Source: RGIG3002 sp964449325
GTDB taxonomy: Bacteria > Bacillota > Clostridia > Lachnospirales > Lachnospiraceae
Assembly (NCBI GenBank): GCA_964449325.1
Contig: CAYUYJ010000010.1
Location: 43,346 to 107,345, forward strand
DNA length: 64,000 nucleotides
Reading direction: 5' to 3'
Shown one piece after another: positions 33,505 through 42,855 of this stretch. How positions within the stretch are numbered: the first letter of the stretch is position 1; the number at the start of each line of letters is the position of its first letter. The translations under genes were made by a program, and so were the position numbers. The notes below the pieces were generated by a model. It made no database searches and was not told the DNA's origin. It saw only the letters and a program-made list of their open reading frames with translations.

Positions 33505-34758
33505 ATGGTGAAGAAAATGGATTTAAAGGAAATGGGCAAAAAGGCAGTTGCCGCTAAATATGTTTTACAAAAAGCTTCTGAACAGGAAAAAAATCAGGCG
33601 CTTCTTTCGGTGGCGGATGCACTGGAAAAAGATAGTGAAAAAATTTTGGAAGCCAACGCGGTAGATATTAAAAATGGAGAGGAAAGGGGAATGCATCCCG
33701 GTATGCTTGACCGTTTGCGGCTTAATGCGGACAGAATCAAAGCCATGGCAGACGGACTTCGCGAGATTGTTAAACTTCCCGATTGTTTACAGGAAACCAT
33801 AGAAACTTTTACCCGTCCGAATGGACTAAGGATAAGCAAGGTCAGAGTGCCTATCGGTGTAATCGGTATTATCTATGAATCCCGGCCTAATGTGACCGCA
33901 GATGCTTTTGGTCTCTGCTTCAAAACAGGAAATGCAGTGATTTTAAAAGGCGGAAGTGATGCGATTTCCTCCAATATGGCAATTACGGAAAGTATTCGCG
34001 TTGCGCTTGCGGGGGCAGGTATGACCGAGGATGCGGTGCAGTTGATTACGGATACGAACCGGGAGACCACCACGCAGTTTATGAAAATGAATGATTACGT
34101 GGATGTACTGATTCCAAGAGGAAGTGCCGGATTGATTCGGGCGGTAGTGGAAAACAGTACCATTCCTGTGATTGAAACAGGAACCGGAAACTGTCATATT
34201 TTTGTGGATGAAAGCGCGGATTTTGAGAAAGCAATTCCGATTATAATTAATGCAAAAACCCAGAGAATCGGCGTATGCAATGCCTGTGAATCTTTGGTGA
34301 TTCATGAAAATATAAAGGATTCCTTTTTGCCGCTGCTTGCCGGAGCATTGCGGGAAAAACAGGTAGAAATGCGGGGAGATGAAGCGGTTTGTAACGTGAT
34401 TCCCGATTGTATTCCTGCTACTGAGGAGGATTACGGAACAGAATATCTGGATTATATTATATCCATGAAAACGGTGCAAAATGTGGAAGAGGCCATTGCC
34501 CACATCAATCGATTCGGAACCAAGCATTCGGAAGCGATTATTACGGAAAATAAAGAACATGCCGAGCAGTTTAAACGGGAAGTGGATGCAGCCTGTGTTT
34601 ACGTCAATGCATCTACCCGGTTTACGGACGGTTTTGAATTCGGTTTTGGTGCGGAAATCGGAATCAGCACCCAGAAGCTTCATGCAAGAGGTCCTATGGG
34701 ATTAAAGGAATTGACAACCTATAAATATACCATTGACGGAGACGGGCAGATTCGATAG
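33505..34758 (+). CDS. proA: Glutamate-5-semialdehyde dehydrogenase
   Basis: A 417-residue gamma-glutamyl phosphate reductase, the second enzyme of proline synthesis. It has the family blocks IGVIGIIYESRPNVTADA, LKGGSDAISSN, RGSAGLIRAV, GNCHIFVDESAD and the catalytic cysteine region QRIGVCNACESLV. Length matches the family. It follows the folate gene by 64 bases and has GGGGAG six bases before ATG 33505; ATG 33517 is a possible later start. Confidence 0.97.
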   Translation: MVKKMDLKEMGKKAVAAKYVLQKASEQEKNQALLSVADALEKDSEKILEANAVDIKNGEERGMHPGMLDRLRLNADRIKAMADGLREIVKLPDCLQETIETFTRPNGLRISKVRVPIGVIGIIYESRPNVTADAFGLCFKTGNAVILKGGSDAISSNMAITESIRVALAGAGMTEDAVQLITDTNRETTTQFMKMNDYVDVLIPRGSAGLIRAVVENSTIPVIETGTGNCHIFVDESADFEKAIPIIINAKTQRIGVCNACESLVIHENIKDSFLPLLAGALREKQVEMRGDEAVCNVIPDCIPATEEDYGTEYLDYIISMKTVQNVEEAIAHINRFGTKHSEAIITENKEHAEQFKREVDAACVYVNASTRFTDGFEFGFGAEIGISTQKLHARGPMGLKELTTYKYTIDGDGQIR

Positions 34759-34762
34759 CTTT

Positions 34763-35503
34763 ATGACAAAAGAAGATTTTTTGAGGGCGAAACAGAAGAT
34801 TGTAGGAAACGAACGGAATCGGCAGGGAATCGGAACGCTAAGTGAAAAGACGGTACATGCGGTGTTGAAAAATGCCTATGCACCGGATGAGGATATGCAT
34901 GAAATTCCGATTGAAAATTATGTGGCAGATATTTATACGGGAGAAGAAATTATTGAAATACAGACCAGACAGTTTAATAAAATGCGAAATAAGCTGTCTG
35001 TTTTTCTGCCCCTTTATCCGGTGACGATTGTTTATCCGATTCCTTATCGAAAATGGCTGATTTGGATTAATGAGGAAACAGGTGAATTGTCTCCCAAAAG
35101 GAAGTCGCCGGTAACGGGTAATGTATATTCGGCATTTATTGAGTTATATAAAATCAAATCGTTTCTTACGGATAAAAATCTCCGGCTTCAGTTTGTTCTT
35201 TTGGACATGGAAGAATATCGGCTGTTAAACGGTTGGAGTAAGGATAAGAAAAAAGGTTCCAGCCGTTATGACAGGATTCCGGTGGAACTGATAGAAGAGG
35301 TCAGTGTGGAACGGGTGGAGGACTATATGCGGTTTGTACCCTACGAGCTGGCAGAAAAGTTTACGGTAAAGGATTTTGCCAAAGCTGCCAAAATCCCCGC
35401 CCGACTTGCACAGACGGTGGTACACATTTTGCATTATGTGGGTGTTATACAGCGGATTGGAAAGCTGGGAAACAGCTATTTGTATCAGATAAAGGAGCTT
35501 TAA
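34763..35503 (+). CDS. Conserved clostridial protein with nuclease-like core and winged helix
   Basis: The function is unknown. The product of about 246 residues has, in the N-terminal half, a helix with a conserved Glu (LSEKTVHAVLK), then VADIYTGEEIIEIQTRQF. That spacing of Glu, Asp and Glu-x-Gln resembles a PD-(D/E)XK nuclease core with Gln in place of Lys. A middle region has VTIVYPIPYRKWLIWIN and RKSPVTG, and a conserved GWSKDKKKGSSRYDRIP stretch. The last 60 residues (KFTVKDFAKAAKIPARLAQTVVHILHYVG, then a YLYQI strand) look like a winged helix-turn-helix. It starts 4 bases after proA, with no clear ribosome-binding site. Confidence 0.7.
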   Translation: MTKEDFLRAKQKIVGNERNRQGIGTLSEKTVHAVLKNAYAPDEDMHEIPIENYVADIYTGEEIIEIQTRQFNKMRNKLSVFLPLYPVTIVYPIPYRKWLIWINEETGELSPKRKSPVTGNVYSAFIELYKIKSFLTDKNLRLQFVLLDMEEYRLLNGWSKDKKKGSSRYDRIPVELIEEVSVERVEDYMRFVPYELAEKFTVKDFAKAAKIPARLAQTVVHILHYVGVIQRIGKLGNSYLYQIKEL

Positions 35504-35504
35504 T

Positions 35505-36740
35505 ATGTCAGAAGTTATTAAACGTTTTTTACAGTATGTAACGATAGATACGCAGTCAGAAGAAAGAGAGGACGGCAGTTTCCCGAGTACGGAAAAACAA
35601 AGGAATCTGGCTGTGCTTTTAAAAAAGGAATTAGAAGAGATAGGAGCAGAAGAAGTCTGGTATGACGAAGTTTATTGTTATGTTTATGCTACCATTCCGG
35701 CTACCACGAAAAAACAGACTCCGGTACTCGGCTTTATCGCTCATATGGACACGTCTCCGGCGATGAGCGGGAAAAATGTAAATCCGCGGATTGTGGAAAA
35801 TTATGACGGAAACGATATTGTGCTGAATGAACAAGAGAACATTGTGCTTTCTGTAGAGGCGTTTCCGGAAATTTTGGAATATGTAGGAAAGGATTTGATT
35901 GTTACCGATGGTCTGACTCTTCTCGGCGCTGATGATAAGGCAGGAATCAGTGAAATTATGACACTTGCATCTTACCTTCTTTCCCATAAAGAAGTAGAGC
36001 ATGGAAAAATCCGAATCGCCTTTACGCCTGACGAAGAAGTAGGAGCCGGTGTAGACCATTTTGATGTGGAGCGGTTTGGAGCGGATTTTGCTTATACGGT
36101 AGACGGCGGTAAATTAGGGGAACTGGAATACGAAAACTTTAATGCGGCAGGAGCCAAGCTGCTGATTCATGGCTGTAGTGTACATCCGGGAGATGCCAAA
36201 AACAAAATGATAAATGCACTGCTTGTGGCACAGGAATTGCAGGCTCTTCTTCCTGTTTCGCAAAATCCCATGTATACGGAAGGGTATGAGGGATTTTTCC
36301 ATTTGGATGCTTTGAACGGTAATGTGGAAAAGTGCGTGGCGGATTATATTATCCGTGATCATGATAAGGAAAAATTTGAGGAAAAGAAAAAACTTTTTCT
36401 GGCGGCTGCTCATTTTCTCGATGAAAAGTATGGAAAGGGGACAATAGAGGTTACTCTTAAGGATTCTTATTACAACATGAAAGAAAAGATTGAGCCTCAT
36501 ATGCACCTGATAGACAATGCGAAAGCGGCAATGGAAGCACTTGATGTTACGCCGATTGTAGTACCGATACGGGGCGGAACGGATGGAGCAAGATTGTCCT
36601 TTATGGGACTTCCTTGTCCGAATCTTTGCACCGGAGGGCATAACTACCACGGGAAATATGAGTATGTCTGTGTGCAGTCAATGGAAACTGTTGTAGAAAT
36701 TTTAATAAAAATCGTGGAAATATATAAAGAAATAGGATAA
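35505..36740 (+). CDS. pepT: Peptidase T (tripeptidase)
   Basis: A 411-residue M20 metallopeptidase with the full di-zinc set: GFIAHMDTSPA (His and Asp), LGADDKAGI (bridging Asp), TPDEEVGAG (catalytic Glu pair), YTVDGG and the final TGGHNYHGKYE histidine. It removes N-terminal residues from tripeptides in the cytosol. The start codon is one base after the previous gene's stop, with AAAGGAG upstream, showing tight operon packing. Confidence 0.97.
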   Translation: MSEVIKRFLQYVTIDTQSEEREDGSFPSTEKQRNLAVLLKKELEEIGAEEVWYDEVYCYVYATIPATTKKQTPVLGFIAHMDTSPAMSGKNVNPRIVENYDGNDIVLNEQENIVLSVEAFPEILEYVGKDLIVTDGLTLLGADDKAGISEIMTLASYLLSHKEVEHGKIRIAFTPDEEVGAGVDHFDVERFGADFAYTVDGGKLGELEYENFNAAGAKLLIHGCSVHPGDAKNKMINALLVAQELQALLPVSQNPMYTEGYEGFFHLDALNGNVEKCVADYIIRDHDKEKFEEKKKLFLAAAHFLDEKYGKGTIEVTLKDSYYNMKEKIEPHMHLIDNAKAAMEALDVTPIVVPIRGGTDGARLSFMGLPCPNLCTGGHNYHGKYEYVCVQSMETVVEILIKIVEIYKEIG

Positions 36741-36745
36741 ATAAA

Positions 36746-38191
36746 ATGCAGAATATAGATTTAGAAACAATAGATATTACCGCTCCGGTTCCGGCTGATG
36801 AAACAAAAAGACAATATTATTTTATGGCAAAGGCAAGAAAACATGTTGCTGCGTTAAAAGAAGAATTGGGACGTACACCTACCTGCGCGGTTACGACTTT
36901 CGGCTGTCAGATGAATGCAAAGGATTCGGAAAAACTGGTCGGAATTTTAGAGAAAATCGGTTATCTGCTTATCGAATCGGAGGATGCGGATTTTGTTATT
37001 TACAATACCTGCACGGTTCGTGACAATGCGAACCAGAGGGTTTACGGAAGACTGGGTGTCTTAAATGGAAATAAGAAAAAGAATCCCCATATGAAAATTG
37101 CCCTTTGCGGCTGTATGATGCAGGAACCGGAGGTTATTGAGAAGATTAAATCCAGTTACCGGTTTGTGGATTTGATTTTCGGTACTCACAATATTTTTAA
37201 ATTTGCAGAATTGGTATGTTCTGTATTTGAAAATCAGGGCATGGTTATTGATATCTGGAAGGATACGGATAAAATTGTAGAGGATTTGCCTGCGGAGCGT
37301 AAATTTTCCTTTAAATCCGGTGTCAATATTATGTTTGGATGTAACAACTTTTGCAGCTACTGCATTGTGCCTTATGTGCGTGGCAGGGAGAGAAGCCGGA
37401 ACCCGAAGGATATTATCCGGGAAATTGAAAATTTGGTGGCAGACGGTGTAGTCGAAGTCATGTTGCTTGGACAGAATGTGAATTCCTACGGGAAAAATCT
37501 GGAAGAACCTATGACCTTTGCAGAACTTCTAAGGGAAGTGGAGAAAATCGAGGGACTGAAAAGAATACGTTTTATGACATCTCATCCGAAGGATTTATCG
37601 GATGATTTGATTGCCGTCATGAAAGAATCAAAGAAAATATGCAGACATTTACATTTGCCTCTTCAGTCCGGTTCTACCAAAATTCTGACGGCAATGAACC
37701 GCCGATACACGAAGGAACAGTATCTTGCCCTTGCTGAGAAAATCAGACGTGAAATTCCGGATATTTCCATTACTACCGATATTATCGTTGGGTTTCCAGG
37801 AGAAATCTTAGAGGACGTGGAAGAAACCATCGATGTGGTTAGAAAGGTACAGTATGATAATGCCTTTACCTTTATTTATTCCAAACGGACCGGAACGCCG
37901 GCTGCTGCCATGGAGAATCAAGTACCGGAGGAGGTTGTCAAGGAGGGCTTTGACAAGCTTCTAAGCGTTGTACAGGAAACCGCAAGAATGCGGGCAGGAA
38001 GATTGCAGGGACAAACCATGGACGTCTTGGTGGAGGAACGCAATGAGCAGGATGATACGTTAATGACGGGAAGACTGTCTAACAATATTCTGGTGCATTT
38101 TAAAGGGGATGAAAGTCTGCTCGGAAAAATCGTAAAGGTGCATCTGGATGAGTGCCATGGCTTTTATTATACGGGGACTCTTTTGTCATGA
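36746..38191 (+). CDS. miaB: tRNA-2-methylthio-N6-dimethylallyladenosine synthase
   Basis: A 481-residue radical-SAM methylthiotransferase. Order of domains: UPF0004 domain with TFGCQMNAKDSE and CGCMMQ cysteines, radical-SAM motif GCNNFCSYCIVPYVRG (C-x3-C-x2-C), the QNVNSYG and LHLPLQSGS blocks and a C-terminal TRAM domain. It adds the 2-methylthio group to i6A37 in tRNA. The isopentenyl step enzyme MiaA is also in the window (44774). It follows pepT by 5 bases. Confidence 0.97.
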   Translation: MQNIDLETIDITAPVPADETKRQYYFMAKARKHVAALKEELGRTPTCAVTTFGCQMNAKDSEKLVGILEKIGYLLIESEDADFVIYNTCTVRDNANQRVYGRLGVLNGNKKKNPHMKIALCGCMMQEPEVIEKIKSSYRFVDLIFGTHNIFKFAELVCSVFENQGMVIDIWKDTDKIVEDLPAERKFSFKSGVNIMFGCNNFCSYCIVPYVRGRERSRNPKDIIREIENLVADGVVEVMLLGQNVNSYGKNLEEPMTFAELLREVEKIEGLKRIRFMTSHPKDLSDDLIAVMKESKKICRHLHLPLQSGSTKILTAMNRRYTKEQYLALAEKIRREIPDISITTDIIVGFPGEILEDVEETIDVVRKVQYDNAFTFIYSKRTGTPAAAMENQVPEEVVKEGFDKLLSVVQETARMRAGRLQGQTMDVLVEERNEQDDTLMTGRLSNNILVHFKGDESLLGKIVKVHLDECHGFYYTGTLLS

Positions 38192-38246
38192 TGACACGAA
38201 ATACAAAGTGGTGGCAGAATAATATAAAGATTCTGTTAAAAAATAC

Positions 38247-38275
38247 TTGAAAATTGTCGAAATCGGAGCTAAAAT
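38247..38275 (+). promoter_or_regulatory. Predicted sigma-A promoter for the SulP transporter
   Basis: TTGAAA (38247-38252) and TAAAAT (38270-38275) are separated by exactly 17 bases. A long inverted repeat begins two bases after the -10, so the predicted transcript starts within that structure. Confidence 0.6.
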
Positions 38276-38276
38276 C

Positions 38277-38326
38277 AAAAGCGTTGTTTATAAATTTTTT
38301 CTAAAAAAATTATAAACAGCGCTTTT
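38277..38326 (+). repeat. Long AT-rich palindrome between miaB and the SulP gene
   Basis: Arms 38277-38300 and 38303-38326 are almost perfect complements (outer core AAAAGCG and CGCTTTT, one G-U position and a small slip in the A/T run), with only a two- or three-base loop. It could be the miaB terminator (it ends in TTTT), an operator over the SulP start site, or a protective 5' hairpin. Confidence 0.75.
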
Positions 38327-38373
38327 ACAGTTTCACGAAAGAATAAAAGTTTAAACAAATCGAGGAGTTAGTT

Positions 38374-40017
38374 ATGGAAAAGTTAAAACCGAAGTTGTTT
38401 TCAGTCATGAAAACCTACACAAAAGAGCAGTTTATCAAAGATGTCATTGCCGGAATTATCGTGGCGATTATTGCACTTCCGTTGTCGATTGCTTTGGCAC
38501 TTGCTTCCGGCGTTACACCGGAAAAGGGTATTTATACAGCAATTACCGCAGGATTTGTGATTTCCTTTCTGGGAGGAAGCAGGGTACAGATTGCAGGACC
38601 TACAGCGGCATTTGCAACCATTGTTGCAGGAATCGTTGCAAAAAACGGTATGGACGGATTGGTGATTGCCACTATTCTTGCCGGTATCATTTTGGTCGTG
38701 ATGGGCTTTTTGCGTCTCGGTAATTTAATTAAGTTTATTCCGTATACCATTACAACGGGCTTTACCTCCGGTATTGCAGTGACGATTTTGGTCGGTCAGA
38801 TTAAAGATTTTCTTGGTCTTTCTATTGTAACGGAGGAACCCTTGATTGAAACGATGGAAAAACTGGAGGCGGTAGTCCGCTTTATTCATACAATTAACTG
38901 GCAGGCGGTACTTGTTGGTGTGGTATGTCTGGCTATCTTAATTGTATGGCCTATGTTCTTCAAAAAGATTCCGCCCTCATTGATTGCTGTATTAGTGGGT
39001 ATTGCTATGGTGAAGGGGCTTGGCATGAAAGTAAATACGATTGGGGATTTGTACGAAATTTCCAATAAATTACCGGTTTTTTCTGTGCCTCAGTTTTCTT
39101 TTGCTACAGTAAGAAATGTTATTCCCGATGCTTTTACCATTGCCATTTTAGCAGCTATTGAGTCACTGCTTTCCTGTGTGGTGGCAGACAGTATGGTAAA
39201 CAGCAGACATCGTTCCAATATGGAACTGATTGCTCAGGGGGCGGGAAATATCACATCCGCTTTATTTGGCGGTATTCCGGCAACCGGTGCGATTGCCAGA
39301 ACTGCAGCCAACGTAAAGAACGGTGGCCGCACTCCGATTGCGGGAATGGTACATTCTGTAACACTTTTATTGATTTTGGTTGTTCTGATGCCTTATGCGG
39401 CATTAATTCCGATGCCGACCATTGCAGCCATTTTGTTTATGGTTGCATATAACATGTGTGAGTGGAGAAAATTTGTATATCTTTGCAAAACCTCTCCTAA
39501 GAGCGATATTATTGTACTGGTAACTACTTTTGTATTGACCGTTGTATTTGATCTGGTTGTTGCCATTGAAGTCGGTATTTTGCTGGCAGCAATCTTGTTT
39601 ATGAAACGAATGAGTGAAGTAACTGAGGTAGAAGGGTGGAAGTATATTGATGAAGAGGATGACCCGGACAGTCTCGCACTTCGGAAAGTACCGGAGCATA
39701 CTCATGTATACGAAATCAGCGGACCCATGTTCTTTGCAGCTGCCAATAAGATTTTAAATATCACTCTGGATGACAAGGACAATTGTCTGATTTTGAGAAT
39801 GCGTAGCGTAAGTGCCATTGATGCAACGGCAATGCATTCCTTAGAAGAACTTTATGAGAAATGTAAAAAGAACAATATCCAAATGATTCTTTCTCATGTA
39901 AACGAACAGCCGCTTCATGTAATGCAGAAAGCAGGCTTTGACAAAAAGGTGGGAGAAGAGAATTTCTGCGTACATATTGACGAGGCATTAAAGCGTGCGG
40001 AAGAATTACAGGCATAG
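38374..40017 (+). CDS. SulP-family anion transporter with STAS domain
   Basis: A 547-residue protein with about 12 membrane helices (beginning FIKDVIAGIIVAIIALPLSIALA, the SulP opening, and GPTAAFATIVAG) and a C-terminal cytoplasmic STAS domain from about residue 440 (VYEISGPMFFAAANKI and the SAIDATAMHSLEEL block). SulP proteins carry sulfate, bicarbonate, dicarboxylates or other anions; sequence alone does not choose between them, and no sulfur or carbonic anhydrase gene is adjacent. It has its own promoter and terminator and stands alone. CGAGGAG is the ribosome-binding site. Confidence 0.92.
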   Translation: MEKLKPKLFSVMKTYTKEQFIKDVIAGIIVAIIALPLSIALALASGVTPEKGIYTAITAGFVISFLGGSRVQIAGPTAAFATIVAGIVAKNGMDGLVIATILAGIILVVMGFLRLGNLIKFIPYTITTGFTSGIAVTILVGQIKDFLGLSIVTEEPLIETMEKLEAVVRFIHTINWQAVLVGVVCLAILIVWPMFFKKIPPSLIAVLVGIAMVKGLGMKVNTIGDLYEISNKLPVFSVPQFSFATVRNVIPDAFTIAILAAIESLLSCVVADSMVNSRHRSNMELIAQGAGNITSALFGGIPATGAIARTAANVKNGGRTPIAGMVHSVTLLLILVVLMPYAALIPMPTIAAILFMVAYNMCEWRKFVYLCKTSPKSDIIVLVTTFVLTVVFDLVVAIEVGILLAAILFMKRMSEVTEVEGWKYIDEEDDPDSLALRKVPEHTHVYEISGPMFFAAANKILNITLDDKDNCLILRMRSVSAIDATAMHSLEELYEKCKKNNIQMILSHVNEQPLHVMQKAGFDKKVGEENFCVHIDEALKRAEELQA

Positions 40018-40080
40018 GTTTTGCATGGAAATATTGGGTAATACAAAACCGTTTGTTTACTGGATATATTTTTTAAATTG

Positions 40081-40089
40081 TGTTATGAT
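40081..40089 (+). promoter_or_regulatory. Possible extended -10 promoter before mutS
   Basis: TGTTATGAT, the same nine bases as the element at 11807, with no convincing -35. It lies just before the hairpin at 40092, so transcripts from it would have to pass that structure. Confidence 0.3.
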
Positions 40090-40091
40090 GG

Positions 40092-40127
40092 CAAGTGGAT
40101 GACTTTGGGTTGTCCACTTGATTTTTT
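40092..40127 (+). terminator. Terminator between the SulP gene and mutS
   Basis: CAAGTGGA (40092-40099) pairs with TCCACTTG (40113-40120) over a 13-base loop, followed by ATTTTTT. Confidence 0.8.
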
Positions 40128-40172
40128 ATAAGGACACGAAGAGAGCGTGTTTCTTTGACAGGAGAGAAAAAC

Positions 40173-42821
40173 GTGGCAGAATTAACACCGATGATGCAGC
40201 AGTACATGGAAACCAAAAAAGAATATCAGGACTGCATTTTGTTTTATAGATTAGGCGATTTTTATGAGATGTTTTTTGAAGATGCTCAGACCGCCTCGAA
40301 AGAATTGGAAATTACATTGACCGGAAAAAACTGTGGACAGGAAGAGCGTGCCCCTATGTGCGGCATTCCTTATCATGCCGTAGACGGCTATTTAAATAAG
40401 CTTGTATCCAAAGGCTATAAGGTTGCCATTTGTGAACAGATAGAGGATCCGAAGCTGGCAAAAGGGATTGTAAAGCGGGAAGTTGTCCGAATTGTGACAC
40501 CGGGTACCAATTTGAATATTCAGGCATTGGAGGAAAGCAAAAACAATTATCTTATGGCAGTTACCTATTTTCCGGAAAAAATCGGTATTTCCATTGCGGA
40601 CGTAACGACCGGAGATTATTATCTGACGGAGGTAGAAGATAATAAAAAACTGTTGGATGAGATTAATAAATATACGCCCTCCGAGATTATCGGAAACGAT
40701 GCATTCTTTTTCAGCGGCATGGATATGGAAGATTTAAAAGGCAGACTTGGAATTACAGTGAATTCTATAGAACCTCATTATTTTGATGAGGACGGTTGTC
40801 GCAGATGTCTGGAAAAGCATTTCCGGACGACAACACTTTCCGGGCTTGGAATTGAGGATTTCCCGGTGGGAATGATTGCAGCGGGGGCGCTGTTACAGTA
40901 TTTGTACGAGACACAGAAAACCTCCCTCAGTCACTTTACCCATCTGTATCCCTATCTGACCAGTAAATACATGTTGCTTGACAGTTCTACGAGAAGAAAT
41001 CTGGAACTGACGGAAACCTTACGGGAGAAGCAAAAGAGGGGTTCTCTTCTTTGGGTGTTGGACAAAACCAAAACCGCGATGGGGGCAAGAACATTACGAA
41101 GCTATATAGAGCAGCCTTTAGTGGACAAGGCAGAAATGGAAAAAAGGCTGGATGCCATTCAGGCATTGAACCGGGATACCGTGTCCAGAGACGAAATCAG
41201 GGAATACTTAAACCCGATTTATGATTTAGAAAGACTTCTTGGTAAGGTAAGCTATAAAACTGCCAATCCCCGGGATTTGATTGCTTTTCGGAATTCGTTA
41301 GAAATGCTTCCGCATATTAAAACCGTATTGAAAGGCTTTGAGGAAGAATTGCTTTCGGAAATTGAACAGGAAATGGACGGCTTGGAAGATATATATCATC
41401 TCATAGATAGTGCCATCATAGAAGACCCCCCTATTGCAATCAAGGAAGGCGGTCTGATTAAGGAAGGTTTTGACGAGAATATAGATACACTCCGCCATGC
41501 CAAAACAGAAGGGAAAAACTGGCTGGCAAAGCTTGAGGAAGAGGATAGGGAACGCACCGGAATCAAAAATCTGCGTATCAAATACAATAAAGTATTCGGT
41601 TATTATTTTGAAGTAACCAATTCCTACAAAGATTTCGTGCCGGAGGATTACATCAGGAAACAGACACTGACCAATGCGGAACGGTATACCACACCTAAAC
41701 TGAAGGAACTGGAAGATACGATATTAAATGCGGAAGATAAGCTTTATACGTTGGAATATGATATGTTCTGCAAAATCAGAGATTCTATTGCCATGGAAAT
41801 TGAACGAATTCAAAGGACGGCAAAGGCTGTTGCCAGACTGGATGTGTTTGCCTCCCTTTCCTTAGTGGCGGAGCGGAATAATTATGTTCGGCCCAAGTTG
41901 AATGAAAAAGGTGTTATTGATATTAAAGACGGCAGACATCCGGTAGTGGAACAGATGATTAGCGGAGATATGTTTATCCGAAATGATACTTATTTAGATA
42001 ACGGCAATCATTGTATTTCTATTATTACCGGACCGAATATGGCAGGAAAATCCACCTATATGCGACAGACCGCATTGATTGTTCTGATGGCTCAAATCGG
42101 TAGTTTTGTACCGGCAAAGAGTGCAAATATCGGTATTGTGGACCGAATTTTTACAAGAGTGGGGGCCTCCGATGATTTGGCAAGCGGACAAAGTACCTTT
42201 ATGGTGGAAATGAATGAGGTTGCCAATATTTTGCGGAATGCAACGTCAAACAGCCTTTTGATACTGGATGAAATCGGGCGAGGAACTTCTACCTTTGACG
42301 GGCTAAGTATTGCGTGGGCGGTGATTGAGCATATCAGTAACCGGAAGCTGTTGGGGGCAAAGACTTTGTTTGCCACCCATTACCATGAACTGACGGAGTT
42401 GGAAGGTAAAATGAGCAATGTAAACAACTACTGTATTGCCGTGAAAGAAAAGGGAGACGATATTGTATTCCTGCGTAAAATCGTAAAGGGCGGTGCGGAC
42501 AAAAGTTACGGTATTCAGGTTGCGAAGCTTGCCGGAGTACCGGATATGGTGATTGACCGTGCCAAAGAAATTGTGGAACAGTTAAGTGATAACGATATAA
42601 CGGAAAAAGTCCAAAGCATTGCAGTGGATGTGAAAAATGAAAGTAAAAAGCCGGTAAAGAAATATGATGAAGTGGATTTGGCACAGATTTCTCTCTTTGA
42701 CACGGTAAAGGATGAGGATGTGTTGGAGGAATTGAAGGAAATAGATGTGACGAATCTGACTCCTCTTGATGCGCTGAATACACTGTATCGTTTACAGAAT
42801 AAACTGAAAAACAGATGGTAA
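40173..42821 (+). CDS. mutS: DNA mismatch repair protein MutS
   Basis: An 882-residue MutS1: mismatch-binding domain with YRLGDFYEMFFEDA (the Phe-x-Glu lesion-reading motif is the FYEMF segment), connector, lever and clamp domains, and the ATPase with GPNMAGKSTYMRQ (Walker A), ILDEIGRGTSTFDG (Walker B) and ATHYHEL. GTG 40173 is chosen because CAGGAGAG lies six bases upstream; the in-frame TTG at 40155 would lie before that site. mutL follows 34 bases later. Confidence 0.98.
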   Translation: MAELTPMMQQYMETKKEYQDCILFYRLGDFYEMFFEDAQTASKELEITLTGKNCGQEERAPMCGIPYHAVDGYLNKLVSKGYKVAICEQIEDPKLAKGIVKREVVRIVTPGTNLNIQALEESKNNYLMAVTYFPEKIGISIADVTTGDYYLTEVEDNKKLLDEINKYTPSEIIGNDAFFFSGMDMEDLKGRLGITVNSIEPHYFDEDGCRRCLEKHFRTTTLSGLGIEDFPVGMIAAGALLQYLYETQKTSLSHFTHLYPYLTSKYMLLDSSTRRNLELTETLREKQKRGSLLWVLDKTKTAMGARTLRSYIEQPLVDKAEMEKRLDAIQALNRDTVSRDEIREYLNPIYDLERLLGKVSYKTANPRDLIAFRNSLEMLPHIKTVLKGFEEELLSEIEQEMDGLEDIYHLIDSAIIEDPPIAIKEGGLIKEGFDENIDTLRHAKTEGKNWLAKLEEEDRERTGIKNLRIKYNKVFGYYFEVTNSYKDFVPEDYIRKQTLTNAERYTTPKLKELEDTILNAEDKLYTLEYDMFCKIRDSIAMEIERIQRTAKAVARLDVFASLSLVAERNNYVRPKLNEKGVIDIKDGRHPVVEQMISGDMFIRNDTYLDNGNHCISIITGPNMAGKSTYMRQTALIVLMAQIGSFVPAKSANIGIVDRIFTRVGASDDLASGQSTFMVEMNEVANILRNATSNSLLILDEIGRGTSTFDGLSIAWAVIEHISNRKLLGAKTLFATHYHELTELEGKMSNVNNYCIAVKEKGDDIVFLRKIVKGGADKSYGIQVAKLAGVPDMVIDRAKEIVEQLSDNDITEKVQSIAVDVKNESKKPVKKYDEVDLAQISLFDTVKDEDVLEELKEIDVTNLTPLDALNTLYRLQNKLKNRW

Positions 42822-42855
42822 TAAAGCGCGCACGAAAGAAGGAAAGGAAAAAACA

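Noticed and set aside
33943..34683. A 246-codon open frame on the minus strand opposite proA
   Set aside because: It lies wholly inside proA, its translation is rich in Asn/His/Arg/Phe with no domain, and it has no ribosome-binding site. It is a shadow of the real gene.
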